Assembly (NCBI RefSeq): GCF_009296265.1
Contig: NZ_WBJS01000012.1
Location: forward strand, 1 to 64,000
Reading direction: 5' to 3'
DNA from: Thioclava sp. JE_KL1
GTDB lineage: Bacteria; Pseudomonadota; Alphaproteobacteria; Rhodobacterales; Rhodobacteraceae
Length of the DNA stretch: 64,000 nt
The notes beneath the pieces were generated by a model, which saw nothing but the letters and a program-made list of their open reading frames with translations, made no database searches and was not told the DNA's origin. Both the position numbers and the translations under genes were made by a program. Position 1 is the first letter of the stretch. Every line of letters starts with the position of its first letter. Of the stretch, positions 29,279 to 38,164 are shown piece after piece.

Positions 29279-30064
29279 ATGGCGAAGAACAAGGCCGAGG
29301 GCGGTATCCTCGACACGATCAAGACGATTGTCTGGGCACTGGTGATCGCGGGGGTGTTCCGCACGCTGTTCTTCCAGCCCTTCTGGATTCCCTCCGGCTC
29401 TATGAAGGACACGCTGCTGATCGGCGACTTCCTCTTCGTGAACAAGATGGCCTATGGCTATTCGCGTTACTCCTGCCCGTTCTCGGCCTGCCCCTTCGAC
29501 GGGCGCCTGCTGGCCAGCGACCCCGAACGCGGCGACGTCGTGGTGTTCCGTCACCCGACCAAGAACGTCGATTTCATCAAGCGTCTGATCGGCCTGCCGG
29601 GCGACAAGATCCAGATGATCAACGGCGTTCTGCAGATCAACGGCAAGGCGGTCGAGATGAAGCCCGAGCCCGATTTCGAGGAAGTCATGCAGCCGCAGGG
29701 TCCGCAGGGGCTGCTGCCGCGCTGCTCGAACTCGCCGGTCGGCATGGGCGATACCTGCATCAAGAAACGCTATGCCGAGACGCTGCCCAATGGCGTCACG
29801 CATGACATTCTGCAGATCAACAATGACGGCCCCGTGGACAACACGCCCGTCTACACCGTGCCCGAGGGCATGTATTTCTTCATGGGCGACAACCGCGACA
29901 ACTCCGAAGACAGCCGCTTCCCGCAATCGGTGGGCGGTCTCGGCTTCGTCCCGAAAGAAAACCTGATCGGCCGGGCCGACCGGGTGATGTTCTCCTCGGC
30001 GGGTCGCTCGCTGTTCTACTTCTGGACCTGGCGTCCGGATCGGTTCTTCAAGGCGATCAATTGA
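29279..30064 (+). CDS. lepB: Signal peptidase I
   Basis: LepB cuts signal peptides from exported proteins on the periplasmic face of the inner membrane. The 261-residue protein has one N-terminal membrane segment ([19 protein letters not shown], about 14-32), the catalytic Ser41 in [19 protein letters not shown] and the catalytic Lys in [16 protein letters not shown] (about 102). [12 protein letters not shown] is conserved box E. Its TGA overlaps the rnc TTG start as TTGA, so rnc is translationally coupled. Confidence 0.97.
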   Translation: MAKNKAEGGILDTIKTIVWALVIAGVFRTLFFQPFWIPSGSMKDTLLIGDFLFVNKMAYGYSRYSCPFSACPFDGRLLASDPERGDVVVFRHPTKNVDFIKRLIGLPGDKIQMINGVLQINGKAVEMKPEPDFEEVMQPQGPQGLLPRCSNSPVGMGDTCIKKRYAETLPNGVTHDILQINNDGPVDNTPVYTVPEGMYFFMGDNRDNSEDSRFPQSVGGLGFVPKENLIGRADRVMFSSAGRSLFYFWTWRPDRFFKAIN

Positions 30065-30753
30065 AGCTAAGCGCGGAGATCAAGGCATTCGAGCAGCGCC
30101 TCGGGCACAAGTTCAAACGGCCCGAGCTGCTCGCGCGCGCGCTGACGCATAGCTCGATCTCCACGCCGACCCGGCCCGACAACCAGCGGCTGGAATTTCT
30201 GGGCGACCGCGTTCTGGGCCTCGTGATGGCCGAGGCTTTGTTCCTCGGCGACCGTGCCGCATCCGAGGGCCAGATGGCGCCGCGCTTCAACGCGCTCGTG
30301 CGCAAGGAAGCCTGCGCCGATATCGCGCGCAAGATCGACCTCGGTGCGGTGCTCAAGCTCGGCCGGTCCGAGATGATGACCGGCGGGCGGCGCAAGCTGG
30401 CGCTGCTGGGCGACGCGATGGAGGCGGTGATCGCGGCGGTCTATCTCGATGGCGGGTTCGACGCGGCGAAGGTGCTGATCCTGCGGCTTTGGGAAGACCG
30501 GCTCGACAGCGTCGAGGAAGACGCGCGCGACCCGAAAACCGCGCTGCAGGAATGGGCGCAGGCACGCGGTCTGCCACCGCCGCACTACGAGATCATCCAT
30601 CGCGACGGTCCCGATCACGCCCCCAATTTCACCATCGAGGTGCGTCTGGAGAACGGCGCGCGCGAAACGGCGAAGGCCGGATCGAAGCGTCAGGGCGAGA
30701 TGACGGCGGCGAAGTCGCTGCTGAAGCGCTTGGAAGACGGCGCCGAGGGCTGA
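30061..30753 (+). CDS. rnc: Ribonuclease III
   Basis: RNase III cleaves double-stranded RNA, including rRNA precursors. The 230-residue protein has the catalytic signature [18 protein letters not shown] (about 41-58), the second acidic cluster [17 protein letters not shown] (about 115), and a C-terminal double-stranded RNA-binding domain from about residue 155. It starts with TTG, overlapping the lepB stop by 4 nt, which keeps its translation coupled and probably low. The downstream 253 nt separate it from era and hold a terminator-like hairpin. Confidence 0.96.
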   Translation: MKLSAEIKAFEQRLGHKFKRPELLARALTHSSISTPTRPDNQRLEFLGDRVLGLVMAEALFLGDRAASEGQMAPRFNALVRKEACADIARKIDLGAVLKLGRSEMMTGGRRKLALLGDAMEAVIAAVYLDGGFDAAKVLILRLWEDRLDSVEEDARDPKTALQEWAQARGLPPPHYEIIHRDGPDHAPNFTIEVRLENGARETAKAGSKRQGEMTAAKSLLKRLEDGAEG

Positions 30754-30779
30754 GCCAAGGCCCGGATCAGCCGCGAAGC

Positions 30780-30835
30780 GGCCCGGGCAGCGCCCGACCG
30801 CCCCCTCGGGCGGGCGCTTTCGAGACCATCGCGCG
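30780..30835 (+). repeat. GC-rich intergenic repeat (family 2, copy 1)
   Basis: The segment contains GGGCAGCGCCCGACCG, then CCCCCTCGGGCGGGCGC and TTTCGAGACCATCGCG. It aligns with 33702-33760 downstream of recO. Both copies share GCGCCCGACC, a C-run, a closing GGCGC and a CATCGCG end. No coding potential is seen in 30754-31006. Confidence 0.5.
30790..30820 (+). terminator. Terminator-like hairpin after rnc
   Basis: GCGCCCGACCG pairs with CGGGCGGGCGC (one mismatch) around a 6-nt loop and is followed by TTTCG. It lies 36 nt after the rnc stop inside the family-2 repeat. The U-tract is short, so termination strength is uncertain. Confidence 0.55.
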
Positions 30836-31006
30836 CGGACAACTCTTGCGGATTTTGCCCGATCAAGCGCAGACCACACAGGTATCCCGCCCACCCGGCG
30901 GTCAGCCGCTTCCCTCCGCCACATGACAAGATGACTGGCAACGCGCGCCGTTATAAGCTACCCCGCGCCCCGTATCGCTTTCGCGTATCGCCAAAAAGGA
31001 ACACCC

Positions 31007-31912
31007 ATGACCACACGCGCCGGTTTCGTCGCCCTGATCGGAGAGCCCAATGCGGGCAAATCCACGCTGCTCAACGCGATGGTTGGCGCGAAGGTCTCGA
31101 TCGTCACCCATAAGGTGCAGACCACCCGCGCCCGCATCCGTGGCGTCGCGATGGAAGGCCAGAGCCAGATCGTCTTTGTCGACACGCCCGGCATCTTCCG
31201 CCCGCGCCGTCGTCTGGATCGCGCAATGGTCAACGCGGCCTGGGGCGGGGCGGCCGATGCCGATATGATCGTCCTGCTGGTCGAAGCGCATCGCGGTCTG
31301 ACGCCGGGTGTCGAGAGCATCCTCGAGGCTCTGCGCGGTCGCGAAGGCACGCAGCCGGTCGCGCTCGCGATCAACAAGATCGACAAGGTGAAGTCCGAGG
31401 AGCTTCTGGGCCTGACCGCGAAGCTCAATGAGGCGTATCAGTTCACCAAGACCTTCATGATTTCCGCCGAGCGCGGCTATGGTGTGCAGGATCTCAAGGA
31501 ATGGCTTGCGGGCGAGATGCCCGAGGGGCCGTGGCTTTATCCCGAAGATCAGATTGCCGATCTGCCGATGCGCATGATCGCCGCCGAGATCACCCGCGAG
31601 AAGCTGACCCTGCGCCTGCATGAAGAACTGCCCTATCAACTCACCGTCGAGACCGAGAGCTGGGAAGAGCGCAAGGACGGCTCCGCGCGGATCGATCAGG
31701 TGATCTATGTGGCGCGTGACGGCCACAAGGGGATCATCCTCGGCAAGGGCGGCGAGACGATCAAGGCGATCTCCAAGGCCGCGCGCGAAGAGCTGATCGA
31801 GTTCCTCGATCGGCCCGTGCATCTCTTCCTGCAGGTGAAGGTGCGCCCGAACTGGCTGGAAGAGGCCGAGCGCTATTCCGAGATGGGTCTCGATTTCAAG
31901 GACTCGAAGTGA
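31007..31912 (+). CDS. era: GTPase Era
   Basis: Era is a GTPase that binds 16S rRNA and the 30S subunit during assembly. The 301-residue protein has the G1 motif GEPNAGKSTLLNAM (about 12-25), G3 FVDTPGIF (about 61), G4 NKIDK (about 123) and a C-terminal KH domain with ILGKGGETIKAISKAAR (about 244). It is separated from rnc by 253 nt, so it likely has its own promoter. The DUF1491 gene starts at its stop codon. Confidence 0.97.
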   Translation: MTTRAGFVALIGEPNAGKSTLLNAMVGAKVSIVTHKVQTTRARIRGVAMEGQSQIVFVDTPGIFRPRRRLDRAMVNAAWGGAADADMIVLLVEAHRGLTPGVESILEALRGREGTQPVALAINKIDKVKSEELLGLTAKLNEAYQFTKTFMISAERGYGVQDLKEWLAGEMPEGPWLYPEDQIADLPMRMIAAEITREKLTLRLHEELPYQLTVETESWEERKDGSARIDQVIYVARDGHKGIILGKGGETIKAISKAAREELIEFLDRPVHLFLQVKVRPNWLEEAERYSEMGLDFKDSK

Positions 31913-32250
31913 TGAGCGAGGGGCGTCTGACCACGGATTTCTGGGTCCGCGCCTATCTCAAGCGGCTGGAGCTGGCGAACATCCCGGCCTATGTCACCGC
32001 GCATGGGCAGGCGTCTTCGGGGGCCGTGCTGGTGAAATGCGCGCGGCTCGACGGGACCGCGCAAAGCTACGAGCGGCGTGCCGACCTGATGACGGGCAAA
32101 AGCGCGTGGATGCTGTTGCATGACGGTCCCGAGGCTGCGGTCGATGCCAGCATCCGCAAGCAACGCGGCTTCGACCCCGACCTTTGGGTGATCGAAATCG
32201 AGAGCCGCGAGGGGCGCACGATGCTGGACGAGGACGGCCTCAGCGGCTGA
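31912..32250 (+). CDS. DUF1491 family protein
   Basis: A 112-residue protein of the DUF1491 family, found mainly in alphaproteobacteria, function unknown. It begins MSEGRLTTDFWVRAYLKRLE and has the conserved W-V-R-A-Y and GAVLVKCARLDG segments. It starts on the last base of the era stop (or as GTG 3 nt earlier), so it is translationally coupled to era. That position suggests a link to ribosome assembly or RNA, but this is inference. Confidence 0.85.
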   Translation: MSEGRLTTDFWVRAYLKRLELANIPAYVTAHGQASSGAVLVKCARLDGTAQSYERRADLMTGKSAWMLLHDGPEAAVDASIRKQRGFDPDLWVIEIESREGRTMLDEDGLSG

Positions 32251-32863
32251 TCCCGAGCCGGTTGAGACCGCGGCCCAAGGTCACGATCACCAGCCCGCCG
32301 ATCCAGAAGGCCACGAGGAATTTCACGCACCACAGGCCCAGCCCGCCCCATCCGAGCCTGTCGAGGTTGAGGAAGAAATACGGGTAGAACCCGGTCTCCA
32401 GCCCCCGGATCACCGCATAGACGAGATAGACCAGCGGCCACGCCAGCCAGATCACGGCGTGATGGCTCGTCAGCCCGCCTTTCGGCGCGAAGGCCAGCCA
32501 CCAGACCGGCACGAGGATCGGGGCTGCGGTGTGATAAAGCAGGTTCGAGACGTAATCGAGCCCGTGCAGCGGCGTATCTCCCGCCAGCAGCAGGTGGTAG
32601 ACCACGCCGACGATCAGGATCCACAGCACGAGCGCCGCAAGGAACGGCTTCGCCAGTGCCCGCTTGCGCCACGCCATCCAGCCGAAGGCGAGGCCCACCA
32701 GCGTGTTCGTCCAGATCGTGAAGTAGCGAAACATCAGCCACAGGATGCCCAGCGGCACGGCGGCGTGAGGGTGTTCGGCCATGTTGTTGACGAAGCTCGC
32801 GCCGAACGCCGCCAACTCGACGAGGGCGATCAGGGCGGCGAAAAGGATCGAGGCGCGTTTCAT
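32240..32863 (-). CDS. Pr6Pr family membrane protein
   Basis: A 207-residue integral membrane protein with about six hydrophobic segments, matching the Pr6Pr family (related to FAR-17a/AIG1-like proteins). Typical features are [15 protein letters not shown] in the second to third helices and [13 protein letters not shown] in the middle. Function is unknown. The start [19 protein letters not shown] begins directly with a membrane helix. Its 3' end overlaps the DUF1491 gene end by 11 nt, and it is divergent from recO. Confidence 0.8.
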   Translation of the reverse strand: MKRASILFAALIALVELAAFGASFVNNMAEHPHAAVPLGILWLMFRYFTIWTNTLVGLAFGWMAWRKRALAKPFLAALVLWILIVGVVYHLLLAGDTPLHGLDYVSNLLYHTAAPILVPVWWLAFAPKGGLTSHHAVIWLAWPLVYLVYAVIRGLETGFYPYFFLNLDRLGWGGLGLWCVKFLVAFWIGGLVIVTLGRGLNRLGISR

Positions 32864-32948
32864 GGGTGTGAAGCTAGTGCGGCCCGCGACGTCTGCGCAA
32901 TTCACGAAGCCGCTTGCGCCGCAACGTCACGGGTCAGATAGTCGGCGC

Positions 32949-33674
32949 ATGGACTGGCAAGACCTCGGCACGATCCTCTCGGCACGACCGCATGGCGAAA
33001 GCTCGATGATCGTCGAGCTGTTCACCTCGGCGCATGGGCGACATGCGGGCGTCGTGCGCGGTGGGGCGTCGCGCAAGATGACGGGGATCTTGCAGCCGGG
33101 AAACCGGGTCACGGCGACGTGGCGCGCGCGGCTGGAAGATCACCTTGGCAGCTACACGATCGAGCCGCTGCAAAGCCGCGCGGTGATCCTGTCGGACCGG
33201 CAGGCGCTGGCCGGGCTGAACGCGGCGACGGCTTTGCTGCGGTTCACGCTGCCCGAGCGCGAGGCGCATGACGCGCTGTTTTTGGCCTCAGAGGCGCTGT
33301 TCGACGCGATGGCCGAGGGGGGCGACTGGGTGCCCAGCTACCTGCGCTGGGAATTGGGACTGCTGGAAGAGATGGGCTACGGGCTCGACCTGTCGCGCTG
33401 CGCGGTGACCGGGGCGCGCGACGATCTGGCCTATGTCAGCCCGCGCTCGGGGCGTGCGGTGAGCCGTCAGGGAGCCGCGGAATGGGCCCCGAGACTGTTG
33501 CCACTGCCGCTCTGCCTGTTGGGGCAGGGGCCCGCGAGCCTTGGCGAGATCGTGCAAGGGCTGCGGTTGACCGGGTTTTTCCTTGGCGAACGGATGGCAC
33601 CCGATCTGGGCGATCGGCCCTTGCCCGAGGCGCGGCAGCGGTTCGTGGATTTGCTGGGGCGCAGTGCGCGGTAG
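32949..33674 (+). CDS. recO: DNA repair protein RecO
   Basis: RecO works with RecR to load RecA on SSB-coated DNA. The 241-residue protein begins [20 protein letters not shown], an OB-fold start typical of RecO, with [13 protein letters not shown] and [20 protein letters not shown] following. The C-terminal half is helical, with a Cys in SRCAVTG. Only one Cys remains of the zinc-finger set seen in some RecO proteins. It is the last gene of the pdxJ-to-recO block, although two other genes now separate it from era. Confidence 0.93.
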   Translation: MDWQDLGTILSARPHGESSMIVELFTSAHGRHAGVVRGGASRKMTGILQPGNRVTATWRARLEDHLGSYTIEPLQSRAVILSDRQALAGLNAATALLRFTLPEREAHDALFLASEALFDAMAEGGDWVPSYLRWELGLLEEMGYGLDLSRCAVTGARDDLAYVSPRSGRAVSRQGAAEWAPRLLPLPLCLLGQGPASLGEIVQGLRLTGFFLGERMAPDLGDRPLPEARQRFVDLLGRSAR

Positions 33675-33701
33675 CTCATAAAACCTGGCGCGGGGCGACT
33701 A

Positions 33702-33760
33702 GCCCCGGGCCGCGCCCGACCCTCCCCCGGGGAAGGCGCATCGGCGATCTCATCGCGGGC
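33702..33760 (+). repeat. GC-rich intergenic repeat (family 2, copy 2)
   Basis: GCCCCGGGCCGCGCCCGACC followed by CTCCCCCGGGGAAGGCGC and ATCGGCGATCTCATCGCGGG. It aligns with the segment at 30780-30835, sharing GCGCCCGACC, the C-run, GGCGC and CATCGCG. The remaining bases to 33852 have no gene. Confidence 0.5.
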
Positions 33761-33852
33761 ACACCCGGCATGCGGGCTTGCGAGATAAAGCGCCAAGCCA
33801 CAGGCGGAGCACAGCGCCCACCCGAGGCTCGGGCGCGTCCCTCACTTCAAGC

Positions 33853-34356
33853 TCAAGGCCGCTCGCGATCGTCCAGCAGCAGCGTCAGCAGCGCCAGATC
33901 CAGCCAGCGCCCGAACTTCTTGCCGACCTGCGGCATCAAGCCGACCTGCGTGAAGCCAAGCCGCTCATGCAGCCGGATCGAGCCCTCATTCGCGGCGTCG
34001 ATCGCGCCGACCATGACGTGAAACCCGCCCTCTTTGGCGCGCGCGATCAGCGCCTCCATCAGCTTCGCGCCCTTGCCGCCCGCGCGGTGGTCGCGGTGGA
34101 CGTACACGGAATGCTCGACGCTCAGGTGATAGCCGTCATGGGGGCGGAACGGGCCGAAGCTCGCATAGCCCACGGCGCGCCCGTCTTCCTCCCAGACCAG
34201 CACCGGATAGCCTGCCGCCTGCCGATCCGCGATATAGGCGCGGCGGTTCTCGGGACCGACCTCGATCTCGTTCCAGATCGCGGTCGTGTTGCGCACCGCG
34301 TCGTTGTAAATCTCGGTAATCGCCTCTGCGTCTTGCGGTCTTGCGTCGCGGATCAT
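33853..34356 (-). CDS. GNAT N-acetyltransferase (phosphinothricin acetyltransferase-like)
   Basis: A 167-residue GNAT-fold acetyltransferase. It resembles the PAT/bar and methionine sulfone/sulfoximine acetyltransferase group: IRDARPQDAEAITEIYNDAV at the start, YASFGPFRPHDGYHLSVEHS in the middle, the acetyl-CoA loop RAGGKGAKLMEALI, and the C-terminal IRLHERLGFTQVG. The natural substrate is unknown; related enzymes act on methionine analogues. It lies 57 nt after the reductase gene on the same strand. Confidence 0.82.
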   Translation of the reverse strand: MIRDARPQDAEAITEIYNDAVRNTTAIWNEIEVGPENRRAYIADRQAAGYPVLVWEEDGRAVGYASFGPFRPHDGYHLSVEHSVYVHRDHRAGGKGAKLMEALIARAKEGGFHVMVGAIDAANEGSIRLHERLGFTQVGLMPQVGKKFGRWLDLALLTLLLDDRERP

Positions 34357-34413
34357 CTGCGCCCCTCCAGTCTGTCGCGCCAGATTTGGCTGCGAAACTG
34401 GGCGAGCGCAACG

Positions 34414-35412
34414 CTATTTCTGCACGATGAAATGTCCGGTGCGGCGCACGGCCTCGGCGGCGGGTACGAACTCGACCCCAAGATCGCGGGTCGCGGCCTC
34501 GTGGCTCAGGCGCATCTTCATCCCGAGCATCGGCTTGATCAGCGCGATCTGCTCGTCGAACAGCGCGAGGATCGAGACGATCCAGTTCGGCGCCTTCCGC
34601 GTCGGGATCTTGCGGTCGGGGAATTCCGCTTTCAGCACCCGTGCCATCTCGAGGAAGGACATGAAGCTTTCCGCACAGATATAGCGGCGACCGATGCTCT
34701 CGGTCCGGTCGAGCGCCGCGACATGGCAGGCGGAGACGTCGGCCACATCGACCACCGGAATATCGAATTCCGGCGCCATCGGGTCCTTGCCCGCCATCAG
34801 CCGCTCGATCACCGCGACGGACGATCCGGTGTGACGATCCATCGGCGTGCCGCAGACGAGGCCGGGATTGATCACCGTCAGACGCATCTCGTGATGATCC
34901 TCGATGAATTCCCACGCCGCTTCTTCGGCGAAAATCTTGGAGCGCGTATAGGGGCTGCAGGTCGGCGCGCGCGGGTTCGACCAGTCGCGCTCGGTCATTG
35001 GGTCGGAGGTCACGCCATGCATCACCGCTTCCATCGAGGAGGTCTGGATCACGCGGGTCACACCGGCGGCCTGCGCCGCAGCCAGCACCCGCTTGGTGCC
35101 CTCGACCGCAGGCTGGATCACCTCGGCCTCGTTCTTCGGCTTGCTGAGCGGGAAGGGGGAGGCGGTGTGGATCACGGCGTCGACCCCCGCCATCGCCGCG
35201 TCCCAGCCCTTGTCCGCCATCAGATCGGCCTCGACGAAGCTCAGCCGTTCCAGCGCTTCGGGGCCGAGGTCACTCAAGGCGGCTTTCACCTCCTCGCCGC
35301 GGCTGGCCTTGCGCAGCGTGCCGCGCACGATCTCGCCCTGCGCCAGAAGGTCATAGGCAATGCGTTTGGCGATGAAGCCGGTGATGCCTGTGACCAGAAT
35401 TGTGCGAGCCAT
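34414..35412 (-). CDS. NAD-dependent epimerase/reductase (dihydroflavonol-reductase-like)
   Basis: A 332-residue extended short-chain dehydrogenase. The NAD(P) motif is GITGFIAKRIA (about 8-18), the active site is YTRSKIFAEEAAW (about 157-169; Tyr and Lys present), and the preceding QTSSMEAVMHG supplies the Ser/Thr. It resembles dihydroflavonol-4-reductase or aldehyde reductase-type proteins, whose bacterial substrates are mostly unknown. MARTILVTG is chosen as the start; the reading frame stays open further upstream without a ribosome site. Confidence 0.85.
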   Translation of the reverse strand: MARTILVTGITGFIAKRIAYDLLAQGEIVRGTLRKASRGEEVKAALSDLGPEALERLSFVEADLMADKGWDAAMAGVDAVIHTASPFPLSKPKNEAEVIQPAVEGTKRVLAAAQAAGVTRVIQTSSMEAVMHGVTSDPMTERDWSNPRAPTCSPYTRSKIFAEEAAWEFIEDHHEMRLTVINPGLVCGTPMDRHTGSSVAVIERLMAGKDPMAPEFDIPVVDVADVSACHVAALDRTESIGRRYICAESFMSFLEMARVLKAEFPDRKIPTRKAPNWIVSILALFDEQIALIKPMLGMKMRLSHEAATRDLGVEFVPAAEAVRRTGHFIVQK

Positions 35413-35471
35413 GCGCCCTCCATTGTGCTGAACCTCGTCGTTCAGCTTGCGGGGGCGTTGCACGGGTGTCA

Positions 35472-35512
35472 AATCAGAACGGGGCGATGCGAGGTTCGCC
35501 CGCATCGCCCCG
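35472..35512 (-). terminator. Terminator of the acyl-CoA dehydrogenase gene
   Basis: A perfect 12-bp stem, CGGGGCGATGCG / CGCATCGCCCCG, with a 9-nt loop is followed on the minus strand by TTCTGATTT, 21 nt after the stop codon. Confidence 0.85.
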
Positions 35513-35532
35513 TTGAATAGAGTTTCGCTGGC

Positions 35533-37197
35533 TCAGCCGAGGAGACGCCGCGCGATAACCTGCGCCTGAATCTCGGCGGCACCCTCGAAGATGTTCAGGA
35601 TACGCGCGTCGCAGAGGATGCGGCTGATCTGGTATTCCAGCGCGAAACCGTTGCCGCCATGGATCTGCAGCGCGTTGTCGGCAGCGGCCCACGCCACCCG
35701 CGCACCCAGCAGTTTCGCCATACCGGCTTCCAGATCGCAGCGATGGCCGTGATCCTTTTCCCAGGCCGAGAAATAGGTCAGCTGGCGGGCGATCATCGTC
35801 TCCACCGCCATCATCGCGAGCTTCGACGACACGCGCGGGAATTCGATCAGCGACTTGCCGAATTGCTTGCGGTCGATCGCGTATTGCATCCCGATCTCCA
35901 GCGCCGATTGCGCAACGCCCACGGCGCGGGCGGCGGTCTGGATGCGGGCGGATTCGAACGTCTCCATGAGCTGCTTGAAGCCCTTGCCCTCTTCGCCGCC
36001 CAGAAGGTTCTCGCCCTTCACGCGGAAATTGTCGAAGCCGAGCTCGTATTCCTTCATGCCGCGATAGCCGAGCACTTCAATCTCGCCGCCGGTCATGCCC
36101 TCGGTGGGGAAGGGGTTGTCATCGGTGCCCGGCGTCTTCTCGGCCAGGAACATCGACAGGCCTTTGTAATTGTCGGTCGAGGGATCGGTACGCGCGAGCA
36201 GCGTCATCACATGGGTGCGCTGCGCATGGGTGATCCACGTCTTGTTGCCGGTCACGAGCCAGTCGTCGCCATCCTTGACGGCGCGGGTGCGCAAGGAGCC
36301 CAGATCCGAGCCGGTATTCGGCTCGGTGAACACGGCGGTCGACAGGATTTCGCCCGACGACAGGCCCGGAAGCCATTTCTGCTTCTGCTCTTCGGTGCCG
36401 CCGCAGATGATCAGCTCGGCCGCGATCTCGGACCGGGTGCCGAGCGAGCCCACGCCGATGTAGCCGCGCGAAAGCTCCTCGGTCACGACGACCATAGAGG
36501 CTTTCGACAGGCCCAGCCCGCCATATTCTTCCGGAATGGTCAGGCCGAAGACGCCCAGTTCGGCCAGTTCCTCGATGATCTCCATCGGGATCAGCTCGTC
36601 CTTGAGGTGCCATTCATGCGCATTCGGCTTCACGCGGTCCTCGGCATAGCGGTAGAACTGCTCGCGGATCATCTCGAGGTCTTCGTCGAGACCCGACTGC
36701 CCGAAGATCGAGCGGCCCTGAACGTCGCGCATCAGCTCGACCAGACGCATCCGAGCGGCGTTGGAATTGCCCTCGGCGATCAGCTTCGCGGCAGCCTCGG
36801 ACGGGGTCCAGCTGACGTCCATATCGGCCAGGCGCACCATCTCGCCCTGGTTCATCTGGATGCCGCCCGCGATCTGCGCGAGATATTCGCCGAAGCCGAT
36901 CTGCACGATCAGCTTCTCCATCTCGCCCAGTTTGCCGTCCTCGGCCAGACGTGCGGCCCAGCCGTGCAGTTGCTTGAGCGACTGCTGATAGGTGGTCAGC
37001 CAGGCAAGACCGTGGGCGCGATATTGGTTCGCCTCGAGGGCGGCGCCGGAAATGCGGCCGTCTTTCTCGGTTGCGGCGCGCAGGCTCGCGGTCGCGTCGG
37101 AGACCAGCGCCTCCAGTTCGGGCAGACTCGCCTCAGCAAGGCCCATCAGGTCGTCCAGAATGATCGTCGTCGGCATATCGGCCCCGTCATGTGCCAT
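35533..37197 (-). CDS. Acyl-CoA dehydrogenase, possibly methylsuccinyl-CoA dehydrogenase
   Basis: A flavin acyl-CoA dehydrogenase of 554 residues, longer than the usual ~380-400. Residues 1-150 are an extra helical N-terminal domain; the catalytic fold starts near 175 (ELAELGVFGLTIPEEYGGLG). FAD-binding AVFTEPNTGSDLGSLRT lies near 290, and the catalytic Glu is probably in NIFEGAAEIQAQVIARRLLG at the C-terminus. Size, N-terminal extension and C-terminal motif resemble Mcd of the ethylmalonyl-CoA pathway, but this is recognition by eye. AAGGAG precedes MAHDGAD. It would pass electrons to EtfAB, encoded at 54.8-56.5 kb. Confidence 0.85.
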   Translation of the reverse strand: MAHDGADMPTTIILDDLMGLAEASLPELEALVSDATASLRAATEKDGRISGAALEANQYRAHGLAWLTTYQQSLKQLHGWAARLAEDGKLGEMEKLIVQIGFGEYLAQIAGGIQMNQGEMVRLADMDVSWTPSEAAAKLIAEGNSNAARMRLVELMRDVQGRSIFGQSGLDEDLEMIREQFYRYAEDRVKPNAHEWHLKDELIPMEIIEELAELGVFGLTIPEEYGGLGLSKASMVVVTEELSRGYIGVGSLGTRSEIAAELIICGGTEEQKQKWLPGLSSGEILSTAVFTEPNTGSDLGSLRTRAVKDGDDWLVTGNKTWITHAQRTHVMTLLARTDPSTDNYKGLSMFLAEKTPGTDDNPFPTEGMTGGEIEVLGYRGMKEYELGFDNFRVKGENLLGGEEGKGFKQLMETFESARIQTAARAVGVAQSALEIGMQYAIDRKQFGKSLIEFPRVSSKLAMMAVETMIARQLTYFSAWEKDHGHRCDLEAGMAKLLGARVAWAAADNALQIHGGNGFALEYQISRILCDARILNIFEGAAEIQAQVIARRLLG

Positions 37198-37272
37198 GAG
37201 TCGGCTCCTTATTCTGCAGTTGCAGCCTGTCTAGTTACTTCGCAACCGCAGCGCAATAAAAATTCGCCAGTA

Positions 37273-37298
37273 GCGACAATTGCGACGGATAATGTCGC
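37273..37298. promoter_or_regulatory. Inverted repeat GCGACA-N14-TGTCGC in a divergent promoter region
   Basis: The perfect 6-bp arms lie between the acyl-CoA dehydrogenase (start 37197) and the divergent TSUP permease (start 37406), 76 and 108 nt from the two starts. This could be an operator for either gene. I do not recognise the regulator. Confidence 0.3.
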
Positions 37299-37405
37299 GG
37301 CGGTTGTCGGCGTGGTCGGGTATGCGCCTGATTTCACGTCGCTTCACGGCTGTATCCCGCCGCGTAACCCGGTAGAAGCGACGCGGGACACAGAAGGGAA
37401 CGCGC

Positions 37406-38164
37406 ATGTTCGGGATGGAAGTTTGGCAAATATTCGCGGCGCTTGGCGTCACTCTATTCGCAGGTTTCGTGAAAGGCGCGGTCGGTTTCGCGATGCCGAT
37501 GATCATGCTCTCGAGCTTCGCGTCCTTCCTGCCGCCGCATCAAGCGCTGGCGCTTCTGATCCTGCCGACGCTGGTGACCAACGTGATGCAGGCCTTCCGT
37601 CAAGGGGTCGGCGCTGCGGTGGGCTCGATCAAGAATTACCGGCTGTTCATCGCGATGATCATCGTCTTCATCCCGATCAGCGCGACCCTCGTCGACGTGA
37701 TCCCGCAGCCGGTGATGTACGCGCTTTTGGGCGGACCGATCGTCGCCTTCTCGATCTGGCAGATCTCGGGACGGCAGATCCCGATGCCCACGCGCCACAG
37801 GGCGGTGACCGAGACGGGGTTGGGCATCGTCGCGGGGCTCTATGGCGGGATTTCCGGGATCTGGGGGCCGCCGCTGATCATCTACCTGATCTCGATCGAC
37901 GCGCCGAAACAGGAGGCCGTGCGCATCCTTGGCGTCGTCTTCCTGACCGGCGCGATCATCCTGACCGGCTCACATCTGGTCTCGGGCGTGCTGAACGCGC
38001 AGACGATCCCGCTGTCGCTCCTGATGATCCTGCCCGCGCTGGCGGGGATGAAGCTGGGCTTCAAGGCGCAGGACCGGCTCGACCCGGTGCGGTTCCGGTG
38101 GTGGACGCTGATCCTGCTGGGCGTGGCCGGGCTGAACCTGCTGCGCCGTGCGCTGATGGGTTAA
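37406..38164 (+). CDS. TSUP family (TauE/SafE) membrane permease
   Basis: A 252-residue integral membrane protein with about eight hydrophobic segments. It fits the TauE/SafE (TSUP) family of sulfite, sulfonate or organic-acid exporters/importers: VKGAVGFAMPMIMLSSFASFL in the first repeat and the second repeat around ETGLGIVAGLYGGISGIWGPP. The substrate cannot be read. AGAAGGGAA lies before the ATG. It overlaps the 3' end of the convergent Hint-domain gene by 4 nt. Confidence 0.85.
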   Translation: MFGMEVWQIFAALGVTLFAGFVKGAVGFAMPMIMLSSFASFLPPHQALALLILPTLVTNVMQAFRQGVGAAVGSIKNYRLFIAMIIVFIPISATLVDVIPQPVMYALLGGPIVAFSIWQISGRQIPMPTRHRAVTETGLGIVAGLYGGISGIWGPPLIIYLISIDAPKQEAVRILGVVFLTGAIILTGSHLVSGVLNAQTIPLSLLMILPALAGMKLGFKAQDRLDPVRFRWWTLILLGVAGLNLLRRALMG

